Origin: Micromonospora inositola
GTDB taxonomy: Bacteria > Actinomycetota > Actinomycetes > Mycobacteriales > Micromonosporaceae
NCBI RefSeq assembly: GCF_900090285.1
Contig: NZ_LT607754.1
Coordinates: 5,730,001 to 5,794,000 of the forward strand
Reading direction: 5' to 3'
DNA: 64,000 nucleotides
Below, piece after piece: positions 17,613 through 26,296 of this stretch. The notes beneath the pieces were generated by a model that was not told where the DNA came from, did not search any database, and worked only from the letters and a program-made list of their open reading frames with translations. A program made the position numbers and the translations under genes. Numbering within the stretch: the stretch's first letter is position 1; every line of letters begins with the position of its first letter.

Positions 17613-18296
17613 GTGACATCGCTCCTGACGAGATGGCTGCTCGCCCTCACGGTCGCCACCACGACCCTGGTCGGCCTCCCCTCCCCCGCGCAGGCCGCCT
17701 CGTACACGCCGTCGAGCAACCCGATCCTGTTCGTGTACGGCTGGAACAGCAGCGCCTCGACCTGGAACACGATGATCAGCCGCTTCCAGGCCGACGGGTG
17801 GCCGTCGAGCCACCTGCGGGCGTTCTCCTACAACACCAGCCAGTCCAACGCCACCACGGCGCAGACGGTCAGTCAGGAGGTCGACAACCTGCTGGCCGCC
17901 ACCGGGGCGACCAAGGTGGACATCATCACCCACTCGATGGGCGGGCTGTCCTCCCGCTACTACCTGAAGAACCTCGCCAGCAGCGGCAAGGTCGACCGAT
18001 GGGTCTCCCTCGGCGGCCCGAACCACGGCACCAGCTCGGCGAACACCTGCGTCAGCACCGCCTGCGCGGAGATGCGGGTCGGCTCGACCTTCCTCGCCAC
18101 CCTGAACTCCGGCGACGAGACGCCCGGCGCCTTCTTCTACGGCACCTGGCGCTCCCCCTGCGACGGGGTCATCAACCCGGTGGACAGCACGATCCTGTCC
18201 GGCGCGTCCAACACCCAGACGGCCTGCGTCTTCCACACCAGCCTGCAGAACGACGCCACCATCTACGGCCAGGTGCGCAACTTCGTCAACCCGTGA
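17613..18296 (+). CDS. Secreted triacylglycerol lipase-like alpha/beta hydrolase
   Basis: 227 residues starting with a Sec signal (RWLLALTVATTTLVGL, cleavage after AQA). The mature enzyme has FVYGWNSSASTWN near the N-terminus (oxyanion region), the nucleophile elbow THSMGGLSSRYYL, and SLGGPNHGTSSA, matching small actinomycete class 2 lipases. Four or more Cys in the second half (NTCVSTACAEM, SPCDGV, TACVFH) suggest disulfides, fitting secretion. A late Asp/His pair probably completes the triad (CVFHTSLQNDATIYGQV). GTG at 17613 follows GGAAGGA. Substrate spectrum cannot be told from sequence. Confidence 0.9.
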   Translation: MTSLLTRWLLALTVATTTLVGLPSPAQAASYTPSSNPILFVYGWNSSASTWNTMISRFQADGWPSSHLRAFSYNTSQSNATTAQTVSQEVDNLLAATGATKVDIITHSMGGLSSRYYLKNLASSGKVDRWVSLGGPNHGTSSANTCVSTACAEMRVGSTFLATLNSGDETPGAFFYGTWRSPCDGVINPVDSTILSGASNTQTACVFHTSLQNDATIYGQVRNFVNP

Positions 18297-18344
18297 CGCC
18301 CGCCGCCCGGCAATAGCCGTCCACGCACACCAACAGGAACGACA

Positions 18345-18397
18345 CCGGCCCGACCGGCCCGGACACCGAGAGATCGGCGTCGGGTCGGCCGGGCCGG
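18345..18397. terminator. Hairpin between lipase and glycosyltransferase genes
   Basis: CCGGCCCG (18345-18352) and CGGGCCGG (18390-18397), with further partial pairing inside, can fold into a GC-rich stem between two convergent genes. Confidence 0.45.
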
Positions 18398-18420
18398 CGG
18401 GCGAGCGGGTCGACGTCGCG

Positions 18421-20022
18421 TCACCGCCCTCGCCAGCGCAGTGTCCGGCGCAGCTGGGCGGCGACCCGGGAGGCGGTGACCGGAACGACGGAGATCATCA
18501 GCCGCCCCGAGTCGTCGAGCACCGGGGTGATCACGAAGAGGCGCGACCCCCGCCGGCGGAGCAACGGGACCGTCGCCCGCACCCGCGGGGCGCGCACCGC
18601 GACCGAGCCGGCCGCGCCGGTGGCCATCGCCGCCCCCAGCGCCCGGCTCGGGTCGAACGGTCCCACCTGGGCGGACACCGCGCGGCGCCGACCGGTGGCG
18701 CCGCAGCCCGCGAGGAGGTCGTCGGCGTCGAACCTGATCCGTATGGCCGTCCCGGCGCCCCCGTCGACCGTCTCGACCCGCGCGGGAACCTCCTCCGCGC
18801 TGACCGACAGCGGGGTCGCCACGACGGCCGCCAGGTCCGGCACGGGGCTGACGGCGGTGATGGTGAGCACCTTGTCGCCGCGCTCGTCGGTCGTCCACTC
18901 CAGCGTGGTGGCATCGAGCTTGGCCAGCCAGTCCGGCACCGCCGTCACGTCGAAGCAGGAGTCCGGCAGGCCACGGGCCGAGTCGCGGAACCCGGGGTAG
19001 GCCGCGTAACGCCGGCCGCCGTCCAGCACCGTGACGGGCACCCCGGTCCGGGCGTCCTGCCGGATCACCGCGAGCAGGTCGTCCAGAGCGCCGTCCCGGG
19101 TCAGCGCCAACCGGATCCGCGTCTCGGCGTTGAGCTGCGCGGCGATGTCCTCGGTGAGGTACGCCTCCACCAGCCGGCCGATGCCGTCGTGGACGAGCTG
19201 CTGGGTGTCCCGGTCCAGCCGCAGCAGGTCGTCCTCGAGCAACTTCGCGATCTCGTGGTCGAACCGGCGGGCGAGGATGGCGTCGCGCTGCTTGCCGGGC
19301 GGGATCAGGTCGGCCACGAACGCCGTCGTGGCCGCCACGGTCCGCAGCCGCTCGGGGTGCCGGCTCAGGTAGGTGATGTTGGTGGCGCTGAACCGCCGCA
19401 CCGCGTAGTAGAAGTCGTAGTCGGCGAGCACCGAGATACGCCGGGCGCGGTAGCAGGCTTCCAGGGTGAACGGCAGGTCGCTGCCGATCGGCAGGTCCTC
19501 CAGGTAGCGGACGCCGTGCTGCTCCAGCAGCTCTCGCCGGAACAGCTTGGTGTTGGCCAGCGACCGCGGCAGGGGCGAGTCGAACAGGTCGACTTCGGGC
19601 TGGGTGCGGGCGAAGATGTCCTGGTAGATGTGGCGGCTGTTGACCCCCACCACCTTGCCCAGCACCACGTCGGAGCCCCACCCGTCGGCCGCCTCGACCA
19701 GCCGGCGCAGCGCGTCCCGTCCCAGGTGGTCGTCGGCCCCGACGAAGAACACGTACCGGCCGGTCGCGGCGTCGAGGCCACGGTTGCACGGGCCGGCCGG
19801 GCCACCCGAGTTGGCCTGGTGGATGACCGTGAAGACACCCGGGTAACGGCGCGCGAACCGGTCCAGCTCCGCGCCGCTGCGGTCGGTCGACCCGTCGTCC
19901 ACCGCGACGATCTGCATCCGGTCCAGGCCGATCGTCTGCTCCACCAGGGACGTCAGGCAGCGGGTCAGGTACGGCATGGTGTTGTAGACGGGCACCACCA
20001 CGCTCACGTCGGGCGGGTTCAC
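18421..20022 (-). CDS. Glycosyltransferase family 2 (long form)
   Basis: 533 residues: an N-terminal GT-A domain (VSVVVPVYNTMPYLTRCL, VAVDDGSTDRSG, NSGGPAGPCNRGLDAA, VFFVGADDHL with the DxD-like Asp pair) and a long C-terminal part of about 250 residues of beta-rich character with no assigned family. It resembles CDP-glycerol/teichoic-type or exopolysaccharide glycosyltransferases with an extra domain. GTG start overlaps the stop of the upstream glycosyltransferase (GTGA, 20019-20022), so the two are one unit. Product unknown. Confidence 0.88.
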   Translation of the reverse strand: MNPPDVSVVVPVYNTMPYLTRCLTSLVEQTIGLDRMQIVAVDDGSTDRSGAELDRFARRYPGVFTVIHQANSGGPAGPCNRGLDAATGRYVFFVGADDHLGRDALRRLVEAADGWGSDVVLGKVVGVNSRHIYQDIFARTQPEVDLFDSPLPRSLANTKLFRRELLEQHGVRYLEDLPIGSDLPFTLEACYRARRISVLADYDFYYAVRRFSATNITYLSRHPERLRTVAATTAFVADLIPPGKQRDAILARRFDHEIAKLLEDDLLRLDRDTQQLVHDGIGRLVEAYLTEDIAAQLNAETRIRLALTRDGALDDLLAVIRQDARTGVPVTVLDGGRRYAAYPGFRDSARGLPDSCFDVTAVPDWLAKLDATTLEWTTDERGDKVLTITAVSPVPDLAAVVATPLSVSAEEVPARVETVDGGAGTAIRIRFDADDLLAGCGATGRRRAVSAQVGPFDPSRALGAAMATGAAGSVAVRAPRVRATVPLLRRRGSRLFVITPVLDDSGRLMISVVPVTASRVAAQLRRTLRWRGR

Positions 20023-21425
20023 CGGGCGTTGACCTCCGCAGTCTCCTGGTCGTCGTCGGCGTGCCCGGCCAGCGCCGGCAGCAGCCGCCGGTAGAGCGCG
20101 TCGAGCCGGTCCGCCTGGGCCTCCCAGGTCCAGCCGGGCAGGGGCGAGTCGGGTCCCTCGTACGCGGCCTGGTAGCGCCGCGGGTCGGCCAGCACGGCCC
20201 GTACGGCCCGGACCAGGTCCGCCGTGTCCCGGGCGCGGAACACCTCACCCTGCCCGGTGGCGCGGACGGTCTCCGCCATCGTCTTCACGTCGCTGACCAC
20301 GATGGGCAGCCGGGCGTGCGAGTACTCGAAGAACTTGGTGATCAGGGCGATCTCGTGGTTCGGCCAGTGGTGGATCGGGATGAGGCCGACGTCGGCCGCG
20401 CTCAGGAACTCCACCAGCTGCCCGTGCGGCACGTACGGCACCAGGTGCACCCGGTCGGCCACGCCGAGCCGGCCGGCCCCGGCCACCAGCTCCCGGACGT
20501 ACGCGGCCGCCGGGTCACCGACCACCAGCGCCAGGTGCACCCCGGGCAGCCGGGGCAGCGCGGCGATGACCGTGTCGACCCCGCGCTGGGCGGCCAGGGC
20601 GCCGCTGTAGACCAGCAGCGGGGTCCGCCGGTCGACGCCGCAGAGCTGCCGCAGGTCGGGGCCCGGTCCGCCATCGGCGGGGCGCTCGTCGGCGGTCACC
20701 GGCGCGTTGAGCAGCACGGTCGGGCGCTCGGTCAGAGCGTGGTCACGGACCAGCAGGTCGGCAAGGGTCTCCGACACGGTGACCACCGCGTCGGCGTGCG
20801 GGACGTACTCGCGGACGTAGGCGAGGTGGGCGGGCAGCCAGCGCGCGTTGTCCCGCCGGGGCCGGGCGCCGGGCAGCCACTCGTGCGCGTCCCAGACCAG
20901 GCTCACCCGACGACCGTCGGCACGCGCCCGCTGCGCCGCCCGGACGCCGACGCCGAGCATCCGGAAGTCGTGGGCGTGGATGAGATCCGGCCGAAGCTCG
21001 TCGATGGCCGGGCCGAGAAGCCGCTCATATCCCCACAGCCCGGGTTCGAGCCGCCGCCAGGCGCGGTCGCCCTGCACGACCCGCCAGAACCGGACCTGGG
21101 CGTGCTCGATGGGGCGACGCGCCAGCCGGGCCATCGACAGCGGCAGGCCGCCCCGGATGACCAACCGGTGCCGCAGGCCCCGGATCCCCGACGGCGTCCC
21201 CGCCGGCGCCCCGCCCATGGGCAGCACCCGGACCCGGGCCCGGCCCAGCTGCCAGCTCCGCTCCTCGTCGATGCGGGCGCAGCCCAGCAGCGTGACGTCC
21301 CAGCCGGCGTCGGCGGCCGACCGTGCGGCCTTCTGCACCCGGGAGTCCCCCTCGACTCCGTTGTCGACGAGCATGACCACCCGAGCGCGGGGGGCCTGCC
21401 CCGCCGGGTCGGCGTCGAGTCGCAT
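20019..21425 (-). CDS. Glycosyltransferase family 4
   Basis: 468 residues, GT-B fold: N-terminal VVMLVDNGVEGDSRVQKAARSAAD, a middle LIHAHDFRMLGVG, and a donor-binding C-terminal half (LLVYSGALAAQRGVDTVI, VHLVPYVPHGQLVEFLSAADVGLIP, TKFFEYSHARLPIV). It probably adds a sugar to a cell-surface glycan. The ATG at 21425 has GGGGAG 8 nt upstream. It pairs with the GT2 gene that follows and faces a second GT2/GT4 pair across a 324-bp gap. Confidence 0.88.
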   Translation of the reverse strand: MRLDADPAGQAPRARVVMLVDNGVEGDSRVQKAARSAADAGWDVTLLGCARIDEERSWQLGRARVRVLPMGGAPAGTPSGIRGLRHRLVIRGGLPLSMARLARRPIEHAQVRFWRVVQGDRAWRRLEPGLWGYERLLGPAIDELRPDLIHAHDFRMLGVGVRAAQRARADGRRVSLVWDAHEWLPGARPRRDNARWLPAHLAYVREYVPHADAVVTVSETLADLLVRDHALTERPTVLLNAPVTADERPADGGPGPDLRQLCGVDRRTPLLVYSGALAAQRGVDTVIAALPRLPGVHLALVVGDPAAAYVRELVAGAGRLGVADRVHLVPYVPHGQLVEFLSAADVGLIPIHHWPNHEIALITKFFEYSHARLPIVVSDVKTMAETVRATGQGEVFRARDTADLVRAVRAVLADPRRYQAAYEGPDSPLPGWTWEAQADRLDALYRRLLPALAGHADDDQETAEVNAR

Positions 21426-21749
21426 GACGGGTTCTCCCCTTCTCCAACCAGCCTTTCGCCCGGCGAGTGTACGGCAGTATCCAGCGCCGACTTTCCGAGG
21501 TGGCCGCGGCCGCCGACCTGCCTCGGAATCGGAGGAAATGGTGTCGAACAACGGCGGCGAATGGTCCGTCCACGTCGGCACGCCACCGCTCTCACCTGCG
21601 TGGAAGGCTGTTGATTCCCTTTTCTAAAGATGCCTGGCGCCTGTCATTAACCCTCTCGTTCCATTCGACCAACTATGGTTCGCAGGACCGTTCCCGGGCT
21701 CGACGGCAGCGAATGCATCTCGCCTTCACGAATGAGTAAGCAGGTTTTC
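21426..21749. other. Intergenic region between divergent glycosyltransferase pairs
   Basis: 324 bp with no supported gene. It includes a locally AT-richer patch (about 21610-21690) likely to hold the promoters for both directions. I could not pick out a clear -35/-10 pair or an operator. Confidence 0.4.
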
Positions 21750-22820
21750 ATGACCCGTACACCTGACGTCAGCGTGGTCATTCCCACCTGTGACCGGCCG
21801 GAGCTTGTGACCCGCGCCGTGCGTAGCGCGCTGGCCCAGACCGTCGACACCATCGAGGTCATCGTGGTGATCGACGGCGGCGACGAGGCGACCCGGGCGG
21901 CGCTGGCCGCCATCGCGGACGATCGGCTCCGGCTGATCCCGCTGCCCGAGCGCGGCGGCGCGCCGAACGCCCGCAACGTCGGCGTCCGGGAGGCGACCGC
22001 GGCCTGGACCGCCTTTCTCGACGACGACGACGAGTGGCTGCCCGAGAAGCTCGCCGTCCAGCTCGACCTCGCGCGGGCCGCGCGGGCGCCGCTGCCGATC
22101 ATCGCCAGCCAGCTGTTCAACCGCACTCCGCGGGCCGAGTTCGTCCTGCCCCGGCGGCTGCCGGACCCCGGGGAACCGATCTGTGAGTACCTGACCGTAC
22201 GCCGGGGGCTCTTCCACGGTGACGGCTTCATCCAGACCTCGACCATCCTGGCCCCCACGGAGCTGCTGCGTCGGGTTCCGTTCACCGTCGGACTGCGCCG
22301 CCAGCAGGAGCTCGACTGGACGCTGCGGGCCGTCAGCCACGACGACGTCGAGCTGGTGATGGCCCCCGAGCCGCTGGTGATCTGGCACCAGGACGAGGAC
22401 CGGCCGCGGATCAGCCTGCAGTCGCCGTGGGAGGCCCAGTTCGAGTGGCTGCGGTCGAGCCGGCCGCTGCTCACCCCGCGGGCGTACGCCGCGTTGGCGA
22501 TGAGCGTGATCGGCTCGATGGCCGCCACCACCCGCAGCTTCCGGGTGTTCTGGACGCTGCTCGCCGACGCCCGTCGGCACGGCCGGCCGAGCCTCCTCGA
22601 CTACGTCACCTACCTGCAGATCTGGCTGCTTCCCCCGCACCTGCGGCACAGCCTGCGCGACCGGCTGCTCAACCGCCGGCGCGGTGACCGTCCGGGCGCG
22701 CTGGTCGAGGCCACCGGCACGGAGGCGACCGCCGACGTCCGTACCCCGCACGCCGAACCGGTTCCGCCCGCCTACCGGGCGCCCGACCCGGTCGCCGGCG
22801 CGGGCCACGTCCGGCCGTGA
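21750..22820 (+). CDS. Glycosyltransferase family 2
   Basis: 356 residues. N-terminal VSVVIPTCDRPELVTRAV, VIDGGDEATRAAL, NARNVGVREATAAW and the metal-binding FLDDDDEWLPEKL are GT-A hallmarks; a QQELDWTLRA acceptor-side motif follows. The last 100 residues are basic with a Pro/Ala-rich tail. ATG at 21750 is preferred because the next codons directly start the first beta strand and AAGCAGG precedes it; ATG 21732 is an alternative. Its stop overlaps the following GT4 gene (GTGA). Confidence 0.87.
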   Translation: MTRTPDVSVVIPTCDRPELVTRAVRSALAQTVDTIEVIVVIDGGDEATRAALAAIADDRLRLIPLPERGGAPNARNVGVREATAAWTAFLDDDDEWLPEKLAVQLDLARAARAPLPIIASQLFNRTPRAEFVLPRRLPDPGEPICEYLTVRRGLFHGDGFIQTSTILAPTELLRRVPFTVGLRRQQELDWTLRAVSHDDVELVMAPEPLVIWHQDEDRPRISLQSPWEAQFEWLRSSRPLLTPRAYAALAMSVIGSMAATTRSFRVFWTLLADARRHGRPSLLDYVTYLQIWLLPPHLRHSLRDRLLNRRRGDRPGALVEATGTEATADVRTPHAEPVPPAYRAPDPVAGAGHVRP

Positions 22821-23962
22821 GCTCCAGGGCGGGTGACGTGCCCGAAGCCACGGTGGTGATCTGGCGCAGCCACCTGCTGCCCGGGTCGGAGACGTTCATC
22901 CGCAACCAGGGTGACGCGCTGTCGAGGTGGCGACCCCGCTATCTCGGCGCGGTGAAGGTGGAGTCGTCGATCGCCCGGGACACCGACGTGATCGCCTTCC
23001 CGGACGACGCGCGCGGCCGCGCCGAACTGCTGGGGCTGAAGCTCACCGGTCGGTCGCGCCGGCTCGAGGCGCCGTTGGCCCGGCTGCGACCCGAGGTGGT
23101 CCACGCCCACTTCGGCGGCGACGGCTGGCTCGTCAGCCGGGCCGCCGGGCGACTCGGCGTACCGCTGGTCATCACCCTGCACGGCCAGGACGTGACCTGG
23201 CGACCGAACCTCCCCGGGCTGAGTGGAGTGCGGCAACGACGGCTCCTGCGCCAGGCGTTCGACCGGGCCGCGCTGATCATCGCCGTGTCGGAGTTCATTC
23301 GCGGCCGGGCTGTCGCCCTGGGCGCCGACCCCCGGAAGGTCCGGGTGCACCACACCGGCGTCCCGATTCCGCCGTCCGTGCCGGCACCCGACAAGAAATG
23401 GGACGTGGTCTTCGTCGGCCGGTTCGTGGAGAAGAAGGGCATCGACGACCTCGTGGAGGCCGTCGGCATGCTCCCCGCCGCGCTCCGGCCGCGGATGCTG
23501 TTCATCGGCACCGGGCCGCTCGAGGCGGCGACCCGCGAACGTGCCGGCCAACTCGGCCTGGACGCCACCTTCCTCGGGATGCAGGACCCGGGCGCGGTCA
23601 GCCGGCACCTGGCCGAGTCGAAGGTCCTGGTGGCGCCGTCGCGGATCGCCTCGGACGGCGACTGCGAGGGGCTGCCGACGACGATCCTGGAGGCGGCGAG
23701 CGTCGGCGTGCCGACGATCGCCACCTACCACAGCGGCATTCCGGAGGCCGTCCTGCCCGGGGAGACCGGCCTGCTCGGTGCGGAACGGGACCGGGCCGCG
23801 CTGGCCGACAACATCCGGCAGCTGCTCGGTGACGACGCGCTGCGGGCCCGGCTCGGCGCCCGGGCGCGCCAGCACGTCGCGGAGCACTTCGACCTACACC
23901 AGCAGACCCGCCGGCTGGAGGAGCTGTACGACTCCCTCGCCGCGCGCAGCCTCTCGTCCTGA
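22817..23962 (+). CDS. Glycosyltransferase family 4 (GT1/4-like)
   Basis: 381 residues, GT-B fold. VIWRSHLLPGSETFIRNQ, VVHAHFGGDGW and ITLHGQDVTW form the N-terminal acceptor half. The donor half has FVGRFVEKKGIDDLVEAV and the E-x7-E motif in CEGLPTTILEAASVG, typical of retaining GT4 enzymes such as those of exopolysaccharide pathways. GTG at 22817 overlaps the previous stop. The enzyme ends 11 nt before the convergent desaturase stop, leaving almost no space for a separate terminator. Confidence 0.9.
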   Translation: MSSRAGDVPEATVVIWRSHLLPGSETFIRNQGDALSRWRPRYLGAVKVESSIARDTDVIAFPDDARGRAELLGLKLTGRSRRLEAPLARLRPEVVHAHFGGDGWLVSRAAGRLGVPLVITLHGQDVTWRPNLPGLSGVRQRRLLRQAFDRAALIIAVSEFIRGRAVALGADPRKVRVHHTGVPIPPSVPAPDKKWDVVFVGRFVEKKGIDDLVEAVGMLPAALRPRMLFIGTGPLEAATRERAGQLGLDATFLGMQDPGAVSRHLAESKVLVAPSRIASDGDCEGLPTTILEAASVGVPTIATYHSGIPEAVLPGETGLLGAERDRAALADNIRQLLGDDALRARLGARARQHVAEHFDLHQQTRRLEELYDSLAARSLSS

Positions 23963-23973
23963 GCCGGGCCCGG

Positions 23974-25107
23974 TCAGCCGGGCAGGGCGTGCGGCAGCGC
24001 GGCCGACGCCCGGCGGCCCGAGCGGCGGTTGGGCAGGGAGAGCCGGATCACCTTCCACCAGGCGGAGGCGACCTGCTTGGGCAGCGGGCCGGTGGTGTAC
24101 TTCAGCCCGTACCGGTCGAACAGCGCCCGCACCTGCGGGGCGATCTCCTGGTAGCGGTTGCTCGGCAGGTCCGGGAAGAGGTGGTGCTCGATCTGGAAGG
24201 ACAGGTTGCCGGTCATGATGTGCATCAGCTTGCTGCCGCTGATGTTGGCCGAGCCGAGCATCTGCCGCAGGTACCACTCGCCCCGGGTCTCGCCCTCGAT
24301 GGACTGCTTCTCGAAGGTCTCGACCCCGTTCGGGAAGTGCCCGCACATGATCACGGAGTGGCTCCATACGTTGCGGATCAGGTTCGCGGTGAAGGTGGCG
24401 GCCAGGGTGCTGAGGAAGGACGGGCCGGACAGCAGCGGGTGGACGAGGTAGTCCTTGAGGACCTGGCGGCGGATCTTACGGCCCACCGCGCGGGCCCGGG
24501 CCCGGAACTCCGGGGCCTTGTGTCGGCCGTCGCGCAGGTTGTGGCCCAGCTCCAGGTCGTACGCGGCGATGCCGTACTGGAAGAAGCATGCGTTGATCAA
24601 GTTCCACAGCGGCTGGCCGAGGTGGACCGGGTGCCACGGCTGGTCCTCGTCGACCCGCATGATGCCGTACCCGAGGTCGTTGTCCTTGCCGACCACGTTG
24701 GTGTACCGGTGGTGCAGCTGGTTGTGCGAGTGCTGCCACTGGTCGGGCGGGGAGACGTGGTCCCAGTCCCAGGTGGTGGAGTGGATCTTCGGGTCGCGCA
24801 TCCAGTCCCACTGCCCGTGCAGGACGTTGTGACCGATCTCCATGTTGTCCAGAATCTTCGCCACCGCGAGGCCGGCGGTGCCCACGATCCAGGCCGGCGG
24901 GAAGAACGAGAAGAGCAGCACCGCGCGGCTGCTCAGCTCCAGCGTCCGATGGGTCTTGATCACCTTGCGGATGTAGCGGGCGTCCCGCTCCCCCCGGTCG
25001 GCGATCACCCGGTCCCGGATCGCGTCCAGCTCCTTGCCGATGATCTCGATGTCCTCGGCGCTCAGGTGGGCGATCGGGTTGACGGCCTTCTTCTGGATCA
25101 CGGTCAC
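23974..25107 (-). CDS. Membrane fatty-acid (acyl) desaturase, DesA3-like
   Basis: 377 residues with the three His boxes of membrane di-iron desaturases: HNVLHG (about 93), HNQLHH (about 128) and QIEHHLFP (about 308), plus hydrophobic stretches (VLLFSFFPPAWIVGTAGLAV; FLSTLAATFTANLI). It inserts a double bond into acyl chains at the membrane, needing electrons from a ferredoxin-type partner. That partner is encoded 15 nt upstream in the same operon (25122-26213), an arrangement also known for mycobacterial DesA3 and its reductase. The ATG at 25107 is preceded by GGAGG-like sequence. Confidence 0.93.
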   Translation of the reverse strand: MTVIQKKAVNPIAHLSAEDIEIIGKELDAIRDRVIADRGERDARYIRKVIKTHRTLELSSRAVLLFSFFPPAWIVGTAGLAVAKILDNMEIGHNVLHGQWDWMRDPKIHSTTWDWDHVSPPDQWQHSHNQLHHRYTNVVGKDNDLGYGIMRVDEDQPWHPVHLGQPLWNLINACFFQYGIAAYDLELGHNLRDGRHKAPEFRARARAVGRKIRRQVLKDYLVHPLLSGPSFLSTLAATFTANLIRNVWSHSVIMCGHFPNGVETFEKQSIEGETRGEWYLRQMLGSANISGSKLMHIMTGNLSFQIEHHLFPDLPSNRYQEIAPQVRALFDRYGLKYTTGPLPKQVASAWWKVIRLSLPNRRSGRRASAALPHALPG

Positions 25108-25121
25108 GTGCGGGCCTCCCG

Positions 25122-26213
25122 TCAGAGTTCGATGTCGCAGGTACCGGCGGCCGCCGACACGCAGGTCTGGATGAGCACGCCGTCACCGGGGACGGCGGTG
25201 GTGAGGTCGCCGTTGCGCAGGTCGCGCACGGCGCCCTGGCGCAGTGGGAGCACGCAGCCGAAGCAGATCCCCATCCGGCAGCCGGAGGGCATCAACACGC
25301 CCGCGTCCTCGCCGGCCTCGAGGATCGGGGTGGCGCCGTCGGTCTCGACGGTCGTCCCCGAGCCGGTGAAGGTGACCGTGCCGCCCTCCCCGGGCGAGAT
25401 CACGGTGGGTCGGAACCGCTCGGTGTGCAGCCGCTCGGCAACGCCCCGGGAGGTCCAGTACCCCTCGACCGCGTCGAGCATGCCGACCGGACCGCAGGCC
25501 CAGGTCTCCCGTTCGACGTGGTCGGGGACCAGGTCCTCGAGTTCGTGCACGCCGAGCAGCCCGTCGGCGTCGGTGTGCCGCTCGACCAGCCGCAGCGCGC
25601 CCCGCGCGGCGAGCGCCCGCAGCTCCGCGCCGAAGATCACGTCGTCCGGGGTGGGCGCGGAGTGCACCAGCACCACGTCGGCCCGGGTGTGCAGGCCGGC
25701 GCGGAGCATCGCCATGACCGGGGTGATGCCACTGCCCGCGGTGAGCAGGAGAACCCGCTCGGGGGTCGCCTCGGGCAGCACGAAGTCGCCCTGCGCCTGG
25801 TCGAGCTGGACGATCGCCCCGGGCCGCGTGCGGCGGACCAGGTGGTTGCTGACCTTGCCGTCCGGGATCGCCTTGACGGTGATCGCGAGGCGGCTGTCCC
25901 GGCTGCCGGGCACCGAGGTGACCGAGTAGGCACGCCACTGGCGGACCCCGTCGACGTCCACGCCGAGGCGCACGTACTGTCCGGGGACGTGGCCGCGCCA
26001 GCCCCGCCCGGGCTGGATGACCACGGTCGCCGCGTCCCGGGTCTCCGGTCGCACGGCGACGATCCGGCCGCGCAGGGCGGCGCCGGCGCGCAGCGGCGCG
26101 ACCAGGTCGAGGTAGTCCTCCGGCAGCAGCGGGGTGGTGACCGTCTCGGCCAGCCGCAGCAGCCTGTCGCGGAAGGAGACCTTCGCGGTGGGCCGCGGGA
26201 CAGTTCTGGTCAT
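25122..26213 (-). CDS. Ferredoxin-NADPH-type oxidoreductase with C-terminal 2Fe-2S domain
   Basis: 363 residues in three modules: FAD-binding barrel (RGHVPGQYVRLGV, WRAYSVTSVPGSR), NAD(P)-binding domain (LLLTAGSGITPVMAML, TWACGPVGMLDAVE) and a plant-type 2Fe-2S domain with Cys at C-x4-C-x2-C (GCRMGICFGC) and a last Cys in IQTCVSA. It passes electrons from NAD(P)H to the desaturase next door. Start taken as ATG 26213; an in-frame ATG at 26240 would add nine residues reaching into the promoter region. Confidence 0.92.
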   Translation of the reverse strand: MTRTVPRPTAKVSFRDRLLRLAETVTTPLLPEDYLDLVAPLRAGAALRGRIVAVRPETRDAATVVIQPGRGWRGHVPGQYVRLGVDVDGVRQWRAYSVTSVPGSRDSRLAITVKAIPDGKVSNHLVRRTRPGAIVQLDQAQGDFVLPEATPERVLLLTAGSGITPVMAMLRAGLHTRADVVLVHSAPTPDDVIFGAELRALAARGALRLVERHTDADGLLGVHELEDLVPDHVERETWACGPVGMLDAVEGYWTSRGVAERLHTERFRPTVISPGEGGTVTFTGSGTTVETDGATPILEAGEDAGVLMPSGCRMGICFGCVLPLRQGAVRDLRNGDLTTAVPGDGVLIQTCVSAAAGTCDIEL

Positions 26214-26296
26214 ATGACCAGGGTGGCCGCGCAATCGCATAACATCTTGACCGGCAAAGGTGAATCAGCCGCAGGTTTTTGTTCGGGGAGAACAAC

